From contig NZ_JAINRC010000003.1 in assembly GCF_020400655.1 (NCBI RefSeq), positions 1 through 64,000 on the forward strand: 64,000 nucleotides of DNA, in the 5' to 3' direction. A program made the position numbers and the translations under genes. Under the pieces are notes generated by a model, which made no database searches, was not told the origin of the DNA, and worked only from the letters and a program-made list of their open reading frames with translations. This DNA is from Streptomyces spinosus. GTDB lineage: Bacteria > Actinomycetota > Actinomycetes > Streptomycetales > Streptomycetaceae. Shown here piece after piece: positions 11,326-19,551 of the stretch. The number at the start of each line of letters is the position of its first letter. Positions within the stretch are counted from its first letter, which is position 1.

Positions 11326-11751
11326 TCAGTTGTCCGGGGAGCGCAGGACCCTCAGGTGGCCGCGGCGGGCGACCTCCATGGGGTCGGCGGCACGCGATCC
11401 GCCGCCGCCCGCCTCGGCCGCGCGTTCCTGCGGGCGGGCCGCCTCGCGGACGGCGTTGGCAAGGGCTTCCAGATCGTCCCCGCTGGGCCGCGCGGGCGCG
11501 GAGCCGTCGAGGAGCCGCACGACCTCCCAGCCGCGCGGGGCGGTGAGGCGCTCGGAGTGCTCGGCGCACAGGTCGTAGCAGTGGGGTTCGGCGTAGGTGG
11601 CGAGCGGGCCGAGGACCGCGGTCGAGTCGGCGTAGACGTACGTCAGCGTCGCGACGGCGGGTCGGCCGCAGGCGGTGCGCGAACAGCGACGTACAGGGCT
11701 CACGACGTTGGACGGTACCGCACTCTTGAGCGGGCCGCGACGACTCTCCAC
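11326..11751 (-). CDS. DUF3499 family protein with Cys cluster
   Basis: This 141-residue actinobacterial protein has an N-terminal zinc-ribbon-like region. CSRTACGRPA is followed about 30 residues later by HCYDLCAEHSERL, so four Cys and several His are conserved-looking metal ligands. The C-terminus is Ala/Arg-rich and likely disordered. The GTG at 11751 is preceded by GGGGGAG at good spacing. An upstream ATG is possible but lacks a ribosome site. The gene is divergent from the zincin-like gene, an arrangement kept in mycobacteria. Function is unknown. Confidence 0.85.
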   Translation of the reverse strand: MESRRGPLKSAVPSNVVSPVRRCSRTACGRPAVATLTYVYADSTAVLGPLATYAEPHCYDLCAEHSERLTAPRGWEVVRLLDGSAPARPSGDDLEALANAVREAARPQERAAEAGGGGSRAADPMEVARRGHLRVLRSPDN

Positions 11752-12033
11752 CAGGTCACTCCCCCGTGTCGTGTTGTGAAACGCCCCACACACCCCTTTG
11801 AGCGGACTTCGTTGACCTGCATGGACGCATGCCGGGCGGGTGTCGGACGGGATCGCGTCCGGTCAGGAGCCGGTACAAATCCCGTCAATTGCCTTGAGTT
11901 CGGCGGTCTCGGAGAGTTACGGAAACGAGCCAGACCTTGGCTGAAATGGTCATCCTGTGACACGCGCGGGCAAGGGCCGGTTGCCGCGCGGAGCCGGACG
12001 CGCGGAGGGCGCGGGGACTACCCTTCACCAGTG

Positions 12034-12489
12034 ATGGACAACCGTGTACCGCCCCGTACCGCCGGCCCCGGGCCCCGTCGCCGTGATCGCCACGGGCGGG
12101 GCATGCGAGGGCCGATCGCACCGCCGCAGGTGCCGCTGGCGGCCAGCCGCGCCGAGGTGTTCGCGGACCTGGTGCAGGACTCCGTGGAGCGTCTCGAGCG
12201 GCGGTGGCCGCAACTGGCCGACATCGACTTCCTGGTGCTGGAGGTGCCGCGGCTGGAGGGGGGCGGGGACCAGCCGGCATGGACGGACGACGCCGTTCCG
12301 CTCGGCGGGGTCATCCCTTCGCGGGACGGGCGGCGGGCTCGGGTGGTCGTGTACCGGCGCCCGGTGGAGATCCGGACCAAGGGGCGGGACGAGCGGGCCG
12401 CGCTGGTGCACGAGGTGGTCGTGGAGCAGGTGGCCGAGCTGCTGGGGCTGACGCCGGAGACCGTGGACCCCCGGTACGGGGAGGACTAG
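12034..12489 (+). CDS. Zincin-like metallopeptidase-family protein with degenerate HExxH
   Basis: This 151-residue protein belongs to the small minimal-zincin family (PF06262-like) conserved next to DUF3499 in Actinobacteria. The family's HExxH zinc motif here reads HEVVVEQ (H126, E127, V130), so the second zinc His is missing. Peptidase activity is therefore doubtful. The body contains RAEVFADLVQDSVERLERRW and ADIDFLVLEVP, typical of the family. The N-terminal 30 residues are basic and Pro-rich. The start could be GTG 12031 or the adjacent ATG 12034. Confidence 0.8.
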   Translation: MDNRVPPRTAGPGPRRRDRHGRGMRGPIAPPQVPLAASRAEVFADLVQDSVERLERRWPQLADIDFLVLEVPRLEGGGDQPAWTDDAVPLGGVIPSRDGRRARVVVYRRPVEIRTKGRDERAALVHEVVVEQVAELLGLTPETVDPRYGED

Positions 12490-12564
12490 GGGGCCTTCCC
12501 CGGTGCCGGGTGCCGGTGCCGGGCGGGGCGGGTTCGCGCGAAGGCGATCGGCCGCCCCGGCCCC

Positions 12565-14073
12565 TCACTTCTGCAGGATCGACAGGTCCTGCTCCGTTGC
12601 CGGTACCGACACCGTTCCGCGGTCGTCCGGGAGGGTCTGGACGGTGAAGGCGGGGACGCCCCCCTCGGTGGCCGCGAGGGTGCGGGAGGCGTAGACGGGG
12701 GCGCCGGAGACGGGTTCGACCGTGAGGGCGTACGTGCCCTTCAGGCCCGCCGGGACCGGGACGTCGACGTTCTGCGTGGTGCCGGACTTCAGCGTGTACG
12801 TCTTGCTCACCGGGGTCCCGCCCTCGCTGCCCGCCGACGCCGTCACCTTGACCGTGGCCGTGCCGGTGGGGGCCGTCAGGGCGAGCGTCGTGCCCTTCGC
12901 GCTGTTGTCGGCCGAGGTCGCGCGCGCGCCGACGGCGGCCGTGGCCGGGATGAACGCCGTCTCCTTGTTGCCGCCCTTGCCGCGCACCACCTGGAGCGCG
13001 GCGACGACCGGGACGCTCTGGTCGGTGGGGGTGAGGAACAGCGAGCCGGCCTCGCCGCGCGTGACGTCGCCGAGATCGACCGCCGTGGTCATCCCGGACT
13101 TGACGTGCAGGGTCTCGTGGCCGGCCGGGGTGATCAGGCCGCTGGGCGTGGCCAGACGGATCTTCAGGTCGGCGTCGTCGTCGCCGGGCGTGAAGGCGAT
13201 CAGGCGGACGGCGGTGGCGTCCTTCGGGATGCCGGGCAGGACCTGGCTGCCGGCCGGGTCGCCGGCGGCGGCCAGCCAGTCGCCGCCCGCCTTGTCGTCC
13301 AGCGCCTGCACGGTCGCCCCGACCCGGCCGCTGCGCACGCTGACGTGCACGGTCAGGTCGGTCTGCCGCTCGTCGGTGAGCGTGGAGAGCAGGATCGGCT
13401 CGCTCGCGTGCGGCTTGACGGTGAGGTTCTCGCCCAGCGGGGACTTGACCTGGCCGTCCTTGCCGTACAGCTCGATGTCGACCACGGCGGCCGAGTCGTC
13501 GGGGTTGGTCAGGTGGACGTAGTCGGTGCGGCCGGTGGCCGTACTGGCGCCCGGGAACCAGAACTCGGTGTCCGCGCCGGTGCAGTTGACGCCCAGCAGG
13601 CCCCTGCCGGTGCCCGCGGCGACCTCGGTGGTCTCCTGGACGGTCCAGCCGGACGCGAACCCGCCGTCCGCGGTGCCGACGAACGCGGGCGTCTCGGCTC
13701 CGGAGGTCTCGCCGGTGGCCGGCGTGCCCGGCGCCTTCGGGGTGAGCACCGGCTCGTCGGCCTTCTTCCCGCCGCCCTTGCCCTTCCCGCCGCCGTCCGT
13801 GCCGTCGGCCGACTGCTCGACGGCCGCCTGGAGCCGGGCCTTGCCGCCGCTCCCGGCGCCCTTGGTGACCGGCGTGAACGAGGTGTACGCCGTGTCGGCG
13901 ATGTCCGACATGCTCGGCGCCGGGCACAGCAGGCTGGTGCGCTCGACGGGCAGCCGGGCCGCCGCCCGGGGCTCGGCGGCGCCGGAGGCCGACGGCGGGT
14001 CGAACGCGGCGAAGGCGGTGACGGCGGCCAGCGCGGCCGTGCCGGCGATCAGGGACAGGGTGGTGCGGTTCAC
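12565..14073 (-). CDS. DUF5719 family secreted/membrane-anchored protein
   Basis: This 502-residue protein has an N-terminal hydrophobic signal or anchor (MNRTTLSLIAGTAALAAVTA) followed by an extracytoplasmic beta-rich region. Segments such as TDYVHLTNPDDSAAVVDIEL and the repeated xVxxLxLxPxxxxR pattern suggest Ig-like or bulb-type sheets. A Gly/Lys-rich linker lies at about residues 70-110. Its GTG start overlaps the stop of the giant glycosyltransferase by 4 bp (GTGA), so the two are translationally coupled and probably act together at the envelope. The biochemical role is not known. Confidence 0.8.
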   Translation of the reverse strand: MNRTTLSLIAGTAALAAVTAFAAFDPPSASGAAEPRAAARLPVERTSLLCPAPSMSDIADTAYTSFTPVTKGAGSGGKARLQAAVEQSADGTDGGGKGKGGGKKADEPVLTPKAPGTPATGETSGAETPAFVGTADGGFASGWTVQETTEVAAGTGRGLLGVNCTGADTEFWFPGASTATGRTDYVHLTNPDDSAAVVDIELYGKDGQVKSPLGENLTVKPHASEPILLSTLTDERQTDLTVHVSVRSGRVGATVQALDDKAGGDWLAAAGDPAGSQVLPGIPKDATAVRLIAFTPGDDDADLKIRLATPSGLITPAGHETLHVKSGMTTAVDLGDVTRGEAGSLFLTPTDQSVPVVAALQVVRGKGGNKETAFIPATAAVGARATSADNSAKGTTLALTAPTGTATVKVTASAGSEGGTPVSKTYTLKSGTTQNVDVPVPAGLKGTYALTVEPVSGAPVYASRTLAATEGGVPAFTVQTLPDDRGTVSVPATEQDLSILQK

Positions 14074-17000
14074 TGCTGGCTCCCGTCGGGGCGCTGGCTG
14101 CCGGTGCCGTGGGGGTGCTGGGCCGGGTCGTAACCCTGCCGGTCGGGGTCGTAGCCCTGCCGGCCGGCGTCGTAGCCCTGCTGGTCGGGGTCGTAACCCT
14201 GCCGGTCGGGGTCGTAACCCTGCCGGCCGTCGTACGCCGGGTCGTAGCCCTGCTGGTAGGCCGCCGGGTCGTACGGCATCTGGTCGGCGGTGCCGCTGTA
14301 GGCGTACGGGTCGTACGGGGGCGTCTGGTAGGGGTCGTGCTGGTACTGCTGCTGGTCGTAGCCGGTCGCGGTCCGGTACGGGTCCGCGCCGTACTCGGTG
14401 TACCCGGCGTTCTCGGCGTTGCCGTAGGCGGCCGGGTCCCCTTCCCAGTCCTGGCCCGGCCCGGCCGCGGGTACCCCCGTGTCGTACGCCTGCTGGTGCG
14501 GTACGGCGGCCGGGGGCTGCTCGGGCCAGGCGGGCGTGCCGGGCTGCTCCTCGGCTGCGGTCTCCTCCGCCTGGGCGCGCAGACGGCGGGCGCGACGGCC
14601 CTCACCGGCGGTGGCCTGGACGGGCAGGGGCTGCTCCTCGGGCAGGTCGTCGTCGACGTCGCGGCGGCGGCCGGGCAGGGCGAGGACGACGAGGACGACG
14701 GCGAGCGCGCCCTGTGCCCAGAGCCAGGCCGTGTGGCCGATCGGGGTGTCGTAGGTGACGTCCAGCCTGCCGCCGCCGGAGGGGAGCCGGAAACCCTGGG
14801 CCCAGCCGTCGACCGTGATCCGGGTGAGCGGCTTGCCGTCGAGGGTGGCCGTCCAGCCGTCGTCGGCGCTGTCGGCCAGGCGCAGGACGCGGCTGTCGGA
14901 GCCGGCGGGGATCGTCGTGTGGATCTCCACCGGTCCCGCGCTGACCGGCTGGGCCTTGCCCGAGCCGGAGGCGGGCACGATGGCCGCGCGGCCGACCTCC
15001 TGGTCGACGCGCCACAGGGCGCTGCCGTTCTGCTGGCTGAGCCGGGCCAGGCCGGGGGTGGCGTCGAGGACGCGGGTGATGTCGCGGGGGGCGCCCTTGT
15101 GGACGAGGACGTAGCGCACGGCGAAGCCGCCGAGTTCGTCGGCCTGGTCGGCGCCGGAGCCGGCGACGAGGTTGGCGACGGTCTTGTCCAGGCGGGCGTT
15201 GTCGCCGTCGGCGGCGGTGAGTTCGGCGTCGCCCATGCGGGCGCCGGAACCGCGGACCAGGGTGTAGCGCACGCGCGCGGTGGAGTCGCTGTCGAGGATC
15301 AGGGTGCGGGCCTGGTCGCCGCCGCTGGAGTCCTCGGCGACGAACGCCGGCACCTGGGCCGCGTCGCGGCGTTCCAGCGGGCCGTCGGCGCCGCGGATCA
15401 TCCAGCCGGCGGCGACGAGCAGCGGGCCGGCGGCCGAGGCGAACGCGATCAGGGCGGCGACGGGCTGGCGCCAGCCGAAGCTCTGCTCGGCCACGCGCGC
15501 GCGTGCGCCGTCGGCACCGAGGGCGGCGGCGGCCAGCAGGGCGATGCCGTAGACGAGGGTGGCCGGTCCCGCCCAGGCGGACTTGTTGGACAGGACGGCG
15601 AAGACGAGGCCGGTCAGGGCGACGGCCCAGGCCGTGCGGATGCCGAGCTGCCGCTCGGAGCGCAGCAGGGCGGCGAGCGCGGCGAGCACGATGCCGATGA
15701 GCATCAGGCCGTGCACGGTGCCGGGGCCGCCGGGCGCGGCGCCGAGCAGGTCGAGCGCGGAGGCGGCCGAGGGGCCGTACTCCAGGCCGGCCTCCTGGAA
15801 GAAGCCGGTCGGCAGGAGGGTCAGCGACCAGGGGGCGAGCAGCAGCAGCGGGGTGCCGAGCTGGGCGAGGAAGCGCGGGCCGTGGGCGACGAGGTCACGG
15901 CGGCGCAGCACCAGCACGCCGAGGCCGAGCAGCAGGGCGATGGGCCAGACGATCGGGGTGAAGGCGGTGGTGACGGTCAGCAGCAGCGCGTACGCCCAGG
16001 TGGCGCGCCAGCTGCCGCGCGCGCCGGTGCGGCCGGCCAGGCCGCTGGCGGCGGTGCCCGCGCGGGCCATGAGCGGCAGCAGCACGGCGAGGACGGCGGT
16101 GCCGATGCGGCCGCCGGCCAGGGCGCCGGTGGTGGCGGGCAGGAAGGCGTAGGCGATGGCCGCCCAGGCGCGCAGCAGCCGGGAGGTGACCAGGGGGCGG
16201 GAGGCGAAGTAGGCGGTGATGCCGGCGAGCGGCACCGAGCAGACGAGCAGGACGGTGACGGTGAGTCCGGTGGAGCCGAACAGGATCGAGGCGAAGGTGG
16301 CGACGATCGCCAGATACGGGGGCGCGGACGGGCTGCCGCCGGCGCCGACCGGGTGCCAGGCGTCCAGGTAGCGGGACCACAGGTCGCCGGCGCCGGCCGG
16401 GACGGGCAGCAGGGCGCCGCCGGCGAGTGCGCCGCCGGCGAGCAGGGCGCGGCAGGCGGCGAGGGAGATGAGCAGCAGCGCGAGGAAGAGCACCGGGCCG
16501 GGTCTGCGGGCGATCCGCTTGAGCCGGGCGAACTGCTCGACCTCCAGGAACTCGGCGTCGTCGCCGCCGGGTCCGGACTCCACGGCGCCGCCGTGCCGGC
16601 CGGCCGAGGCGGTGTCGCCGTCGGTGCCGCTGGAGAAGTTGCCCGCGATCTGTTCCACGGTGGCCCGGACGGTGGCGCCGGGCGGCGGGAACAGCGGGCG
16701 CAGCTCGTCCTTGTCGATCCGGGCGGGGCCGCGGGCGCGCCGGGCGGCGATGATCCGCTCGGGGCGCAGCAGGGTGCTCAGCAGGCCGCGGATCTCGTCG
16801 ACGGCCTGGCCGGGGACCTTGCCGACGAGGTAGGCGAGGGTGCGCAGGACGGTGCCGAGGACGAGCCGGAGCAGGACCCAGGGCAGCGCGGCCGTACGGG
16901 TGTTGACGAGCAGGGTGTAGACGGCGCCCGCCTTGTCGACCTTGTGCGGGGAGGCGGTGGTACGGCCGGCGCAGTCGACCGTGCGGCGCTCGCGGGAGGC

Positions 17001-17861
17001 GGCCTCGGCGTGGCGGACGACGGCGTCGGGGGCGACCAGGACGCGGTGGCCGGCCGTGTGGGCGCGCCAGCACAGGTCGACGTCGTCGCGCATGAGGGGC
17101 AGCCGGCGGTCGAAGCCGCCGAGCTGTTCGAAGACGTCGCGGCGGATGAGCATGCCGGCGGTGGAGACGGACAGCACCGCGCGGACGTGGTCGTGCTGGC
17201 CCTGGTCCTGCTCGCGGCGGTCCAGACCGGTCCAGCGGCGGCCGGAGTTGGCGATGGAGACGCCGACCTCCAGCAGCTGGCGGCGGTCGTACCAACCGCG
17301 CAGCTTGGGACCGACGACCGCGACGTCGTCGCGGCCGAGGTCGAGTTCGTTGTCGACGACCCTCAGCAGCTGGGCGAGGGCGTCGGGTTCGGGGGCGCAG
17401 TCGTCGTGCAGCAGCCACAGCCACTGGACGGGCTCGCCGTGCGGCAGGTCGGGCAGGTCGTAGGCGTCGTCGCGCCAGGTGCGCGTGACGGGGTCCCAGC
17501 CGCTGGGGCGCTTGAGGTACGGCAGGTCCTCCGGGGTGAGGAGGGGCGCGGTGCGGCTCGCCTCCTCCACGGCCTGGCCGAAGCCCGTACGGCGGGCCAG
17601 GTGCAGCACGTTGGCGTCGCCGAGGGCGTCGGTGAGCAGCCGGGCGGAGTCGTCCGCGCTGCCGGTGTCGGCGGCGACCGCGTACTGGACGGGGCGCTCC
17701 TGGCCGAGCAGTCCGGCGAGCGCGTCGGGCAGCCAGCGGGCGCCGTCGTGCGAGACGAGGACCGCGGTCACCACATGGCGCGGGAACTCGGGCGGGCGGG
17801 CTGGGTCGAACGCTGCTGTGGCGGTGCCGCTCTGGGCCGCCGTATGGCTGTGCACGGACAC
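14070..17861 (-). CDS. Large membrane glycosyltransferase, GT2 family
   Basis: This 1263-residue protein has an N-terminal GT2 domain (about residues 30-330: VTAVLVSHDGARWLPDALAG, LWLLHDDCAPEPDA, LMRDDVDLCWRA). A long multi-spanning membrane region (about 450-900) and an extracytoplasmic part follow, with a last helix near 1090. The Tyr/Gln/Asp-rich tail contains heptad repeats. By architecture it uses a nucleotide- or polyprenyl-linked sugar for an envelope glycan. The start is uncertain. GTG 17861 (VSVHSHTAAQ) is preferred, while a TTG at 18014 inside a DnaA-box-like sequence would add 51 residues. The gene lies between whiB and DUF5719. Confidence 0.85.
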   Translation of the reverse strand: MSVHSHTAAQSGTATAAFDPARPPEFPRHVVTAVLVSHDGARWLPDALAGLLGQERPVQYAVAADTGSADDSARLLTDALGDANVLHLARRTGFGQAVEEASRTAPLLTPEDLPYLKRPSGWDPVTRTWRDDAYDLPDLPHGEPVQWLWLLHDDCAPEPDALAQLLRVVDNELDLGRDDVAVVGPKLRGWYDRRQLLEVGVSIANSGRRWTGLDRREQDQGQHDHVRAVLSVSTAGMLIRRDVFEQLGGFDRRLPLMRDDVDLCWRAHTAGHRVLVAPDAVVRHAEAASRERRTVDCAGRTTASPHKVDKAGAVYTLLVNTRTAALPWVLLRLVLGTVLRTLAYLVGKVPGQAVDEIRGLLSTLLRPERIIAARRARGPARIDKDELRPLFPPPGATVRATVEQIAGNFSSGTDGDTASAGRHGGAVESGPGGDDAEFLEVEQFARLKRIARRPGPVLFLALLLISLAACRALLAGGALAGGALLPVPAGAGDLWSRYLDAWHPVGAGGSPSAPPYLAIVATFASILFGSTGLTVTVLLVCSVPLAGITAYFASRPLVTSRLLRAWAAIAYAFLPATTGALAGGRIGTAVLAVLLPLMARAGTAASGLAGRTGARGSWRATWAYALLLTVTTAFTPIVWPIALLLGLGVLVLRRRDLVAHGPRFLAQLGTPLLLLAPWSLTLLPTGFFQEAGLEYGPSAASALDLLGAAPGGPGTVHGLMLIGIVLAALAALLRSERQLGIRTAWAVALTGLVFAVLSNKSAWAGPATLVYGIALLAAAALGADGARARVAEQSFGWRQPVAALIAFASAAGPLLVAAGWMIRGADGPLERRDAAQVPAFVAEDSSGGDQARTLILDSDSTARVRYTLVRGSGARMGDAELTAADGDNARLDKTVANLVAGSGADQADELGGFAVRYVLVHKGAPRDITRVLDATPGLARLSQQNGSALWRVDQEVGRAAIVPASGSGKAQPVSAGPVEIHTTIPAGSDSRVLRLADSADDGWTATLDGKPLTRITVDGWAQGFRLPSGGGRLDVTYDTPIGHTAWLWAQGALAVVLVVLALPGRRRDVDDDLPEEQPLPVQATAGEGRRARRLRAQAEETAAEEQPGTPAWPEQPPAAVPHQQAYDTGVPAAGPGQDWEGDPAAYGNAENAGYTEYGADPYRTATGYDQQQYQHDPYQTPPYDPYAYSGTADQMPYDPAAYQQGYDPAYDGRQGYDPDRQGYDPDQQGYDAGRQGYDPDRQGYDPAQHPHGTGSQRPDGSQQ
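14127..14231 (-). repeat. 21-bp tandem repeats encoding a QGYDPDR-type heptapeptide
   Basis: Five consecutive 21-bp units (starting 14127, 14148, 14169, 14190, 14211) encode QGYDPDR-like heptads at the C-terminus of the glycosyltransferase. A degenerate further unit lies just beyond. The repeat gives a disordered Tyr-rich cytoplasmic tail whose copy number probably varies. Confidence 0.85.
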
Positions 17862-18060
17862 TGAGGTACGGGCCCCGGTTCGGTGGACTGCGGTGGACGC
17901 CTGTGCCTCCCCGTGCGTCGAGCGGATCGAGTGCGTCGAGGGGACAGCGGGGCGTCTCGGACGAGCGACCACACTATCGGCTGGGCATGACGACGGCCCG
18001 CCGCCTGTGGACAACCCACTGGCGACGGGCCGTTCGCGAGGTCGGCGGCCGGCCGTGCGG

Positions 18061-18324
18061 TCACACGGCGGCCTTCTTCAGCCGGCGGCGTTCGCGCTCG
18101 GACAGGCCGCCCCAGATGCCGAAGCGCTCGTCGTTGGCGAGGGCGTACTCGAGGCACTCGGAGCGGACCTCGCAGGCGAGGCAGACCTTCTTGGCCTCTC
18201 TGGTGGAGCCGCCCTTCTCGGGGAAGAAGGACTCGGGGTCGGTCTGGGCGCACAGCGCGCGCTCCTGCCAGCCGAGTTCCTCGTCCGCGTCGTCGACCAG
18301 CAGTTGCTGCACCAGCTCGGTCAT
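18061..18324 (-). CDS. whiB: Developmental regulator WhiB ([4Fe-4S] Wbl protein)
   Basis: This 87-residue Wbl protein has the length of Streptomyces WhiB. Four cluster-binding Cys are present: C25 in RALCAQTDP, C48 and C51 in VCLAC, and C57 in SEC. The GIWGG turn (about 69-73) and the basic tail SERERRRLKKAAV contact DNA and sigma factor. In Streptomyces WhiB acts with WhiA to switch aerial hyphae to sporulation septation. The genomic context (fbiA/fbiB on one side, mannose genes on the other) matches whiB2 of mycobacteria. Confidence 0.97.
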   Translation of the reverse strand: MTELVQQLLVDDADEELGWQERALCAQTDPESFFPEKGGSTREAKKVCLACEVRSECLEYALANDERFGIWGGLSERERRRLKKAAV

Positions 18325-18396
18325 GTGCGCCCCTCGTCTGTCTTTCGCGTCCCCGTGCGTAGCCGTTACCGATTTCGGCTGAACGACACGAGTGAA

Positions 18397-18426
18397 ATTA
18401 CAAGTGTGCTGCTCCGGGCGAGTCAA
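18397..18426 (-). promoter_or_regulatory. Candidate whiB promoter
   Basis: On the minus strand TTGACT (18421-18426) is followed after 18 bp by TGTAAT (18397-18402), about 75 bp upstream of the whiB ATG. This resembles a vegetative-type promoter. Confidence 0.5.
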
Positions 18427-18649
18427 GCCGAGATCTGCTATTGGGTCCGTTATTCACTCTGCGGAACCAAGGCCGTGCGGAAAGTGTTCAAATCGGCATA
18501 AACCTTGACACACAGCAGGACCCCACGGGGCGGTCGCGACCCCGTACAGATCTCTGTACGAAGAAGGACGCCTCCGTGTTCGATCCCGTTCCGCATGGCT
18601 CGAGCGCTCGGATGTGCCCCATGTGTCCCGACCTCCCGGTGAGCAAACC

Positions 18650-18682
18650 TTTCACCTTTCAGATGAACCGGATGAGGTGAAA
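18650..18682. promoter_or_regulatory. Inverted repeat upstream of the cysteine-leader promoter
   Basis: Perfect 8-base arms TTTCACCT / AGGTGAAA are separated by 17 bp, ending 25 bp before the -35 of the leader promoter. It looks like an operator for a dimeric regulator. The position is also compatible with distal control of divergent whiB. Confidence 0.45.
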
Positions 18683-18707
18683 CATGTCCCACATACCGGG
18701 CGTCGAG

Positions 18708-18736
18708 TTGACAGTGCGGGTGTGAACCGATGTCCT
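18708..18736 (+). promoter_or_regulatory. Candidate promoter for a leaderless poly-Cys leader transcript
   Basis: TTGACA (18708-18713), then 17 bp, then TGTCCT (18731-18736). The expected transcription start is about seven bases further on, essentially at the A of the leader ATG (18744), which would give a leaderless mRNA. Confidence 0.5.
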
Positions 18737-18743
18737 AGTGGGC

Positions 18744-18839
18744 ATGCTCGCGAACTTGGCACCCACCTCGACCCGCACCGCCGGGTCCCTCGGTGCCGCC
18801 CGCGCGCGTTGTAGCTGTTGTTGCTGTTCCAGCTGTTGA
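18744..18839 (+). CDS. Poly-cysteine leader peptide upstream of cysteine dioxygenase
   Basis: This 31-codon ORF begins MLANLAPTSTRTAGSLGAAR and ends CSCCCCSSC, then TGA. Cys residues are at positions 23, 25-28 and 31. Five of the six Cys codons are TGT, which is disfavoured in this GC-rich genome. There is no Shine-Dalgarno, but a promoter-like sequence is placed for a leaderless start (an in-frame GTG lies two codons upstream). The next gene, 171 bp downstream, is cysteine dioxygenase. Poly-Cys leaderless short ORFs that act as cysteine-responsive attenuators are known in mycobacteria. By analogy I infer that translation of this peptide senses Cys-tRNA supply. It is unlikely to have a function as a protein. 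Confidence 0.75.
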   Translation: MLANLAPTSTRTAGSLGAARARCSCCCCSSC

Positions 18840-18843
18840 GCCA

Positions 18844-18879
18844 AGCCGCTCCGGCTGCCCCCGGGCCCATCCCGGCCCG
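18844..18879 (+). promoter_or_regulatory. Two consecutive GC hairpins after the leader ORF
   Basis: AGCCG-ctc-CGGCT (18844-18856) and CGGGCC-N6-GGCCCG (18862-18879) begin five bases after the leader stop codon. They are placed where an attenuator would be expected. No U-tract follows. Confidence 0.45.
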
Positions 18880-19010
18880 GTCGCGTCCCCGCGCCGCGTG
18901 ATCCCTCATCCAGGGCACCCGCCCGCCCGTGACCCGGGCGGACCGTACGCGTCACCCAGCACCACGCCCGGCTCCCGCCCCCCACTCTTCACCGAGGACC
19001 ACCGACCCCG

Positions 19011-19517
19011 ATGAACAGCGACAACGACCTCCAGATCGCCGGCGACATCCTCGAAGTCCCGCACCTGCTCCAGCCGCCGCGCGAGCACCCGGCCACCGTC
19101 GCCGAGTTCGCGGGCCTGGCCCGCTCCATCGCCGCCGACCGCGCCCAGTGGGCGCACCTCGTCCGCTACGACGCCACCACCCGCTGGTACCACCGGCTGC
19201 GCACCGGCCCCGGTTACGAGGTCTGGCTGCTGTCCTGGGTCCCCGGACAGGGCAGCGGGCGGCACGGCCACGGGCGCTCGTCCGGTGTCCTCACCGTCCT
19301 GGAGGGCACCCTCACCGAGCGCACCGAACGCGGCACGCGCGCGCTCGCGGCGGGCGCGCAGCGGGTGTTCGCGCCGGGGTACGTCCACGAGGTCGTCAAC
19401 GACGCGCTGGAACCGGCGGTCAGCCTGCACGTGTACTACCCCGGCCTGACCGAGATGCCCATGCACGCCTCCCCCCACTGCGAGGCGCACGGCGAGGCGC
19501 GTCCGGTGACTGCCTGA
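19011..19517 (+). CDS. Cysteine dioxygenase family protein (cupin)
   Basis: This 168-residue cytosolic iron enzyme is predicted to oxidise cysteine to cysteine sulfinate. Cupin motif 1 is GSGRHGHGRSSGVLTVLEG with His85 and His87. Motif 2, VFAPGYVHEVVN, carries His126, giving the three-His iron site of the family. The N-terminal ILEVPHLLQPPREHP is typical of bacterial homologues. GAGGA lies 12 bases before the ATG, within a segment that can pair with the leader ORF. The leader upstream supports cysteine as the physiological substrate. It sits between whiB and cofD, where mycobacteria have no such gene. Confidence 0.88.
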   Translation: MNSDNDLQIAGDILEVPHLLQPPREHPATVAEFAGLARSIAADRAQWAHLVRYDATTRWYHRLRTGPGYEVWLLSWVPGQGSGRHGHGRSSGVLTVLEGTLTERTERGTRALAAGAQRVFAPGYVHEVVNDALEPAVSLHVYYPGLTEMPMHASPHCEAHGEARPVTA

Positions 19518-19551
19518 CGCTTTGTCCGACCGGCCTGCGAGACTTGTCCGC

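Noticed and set aside
18397..18426. A BldD binding site in the whiB promoter
   Set aside because: AGTGAAATTACA near 18391 is palindrome-like, but it does not fit the BldD consensus as I remember it. Only the -35/-10 promoter was kept.
18614..18814. A 66-codon plus-strand frame running through the leader promoter and the start of the leader
   Set aside because: It crosses the inverted repeat and the promoter in a different frame from the poly-Cys ORF and has no ribosome site or protein-like composition.
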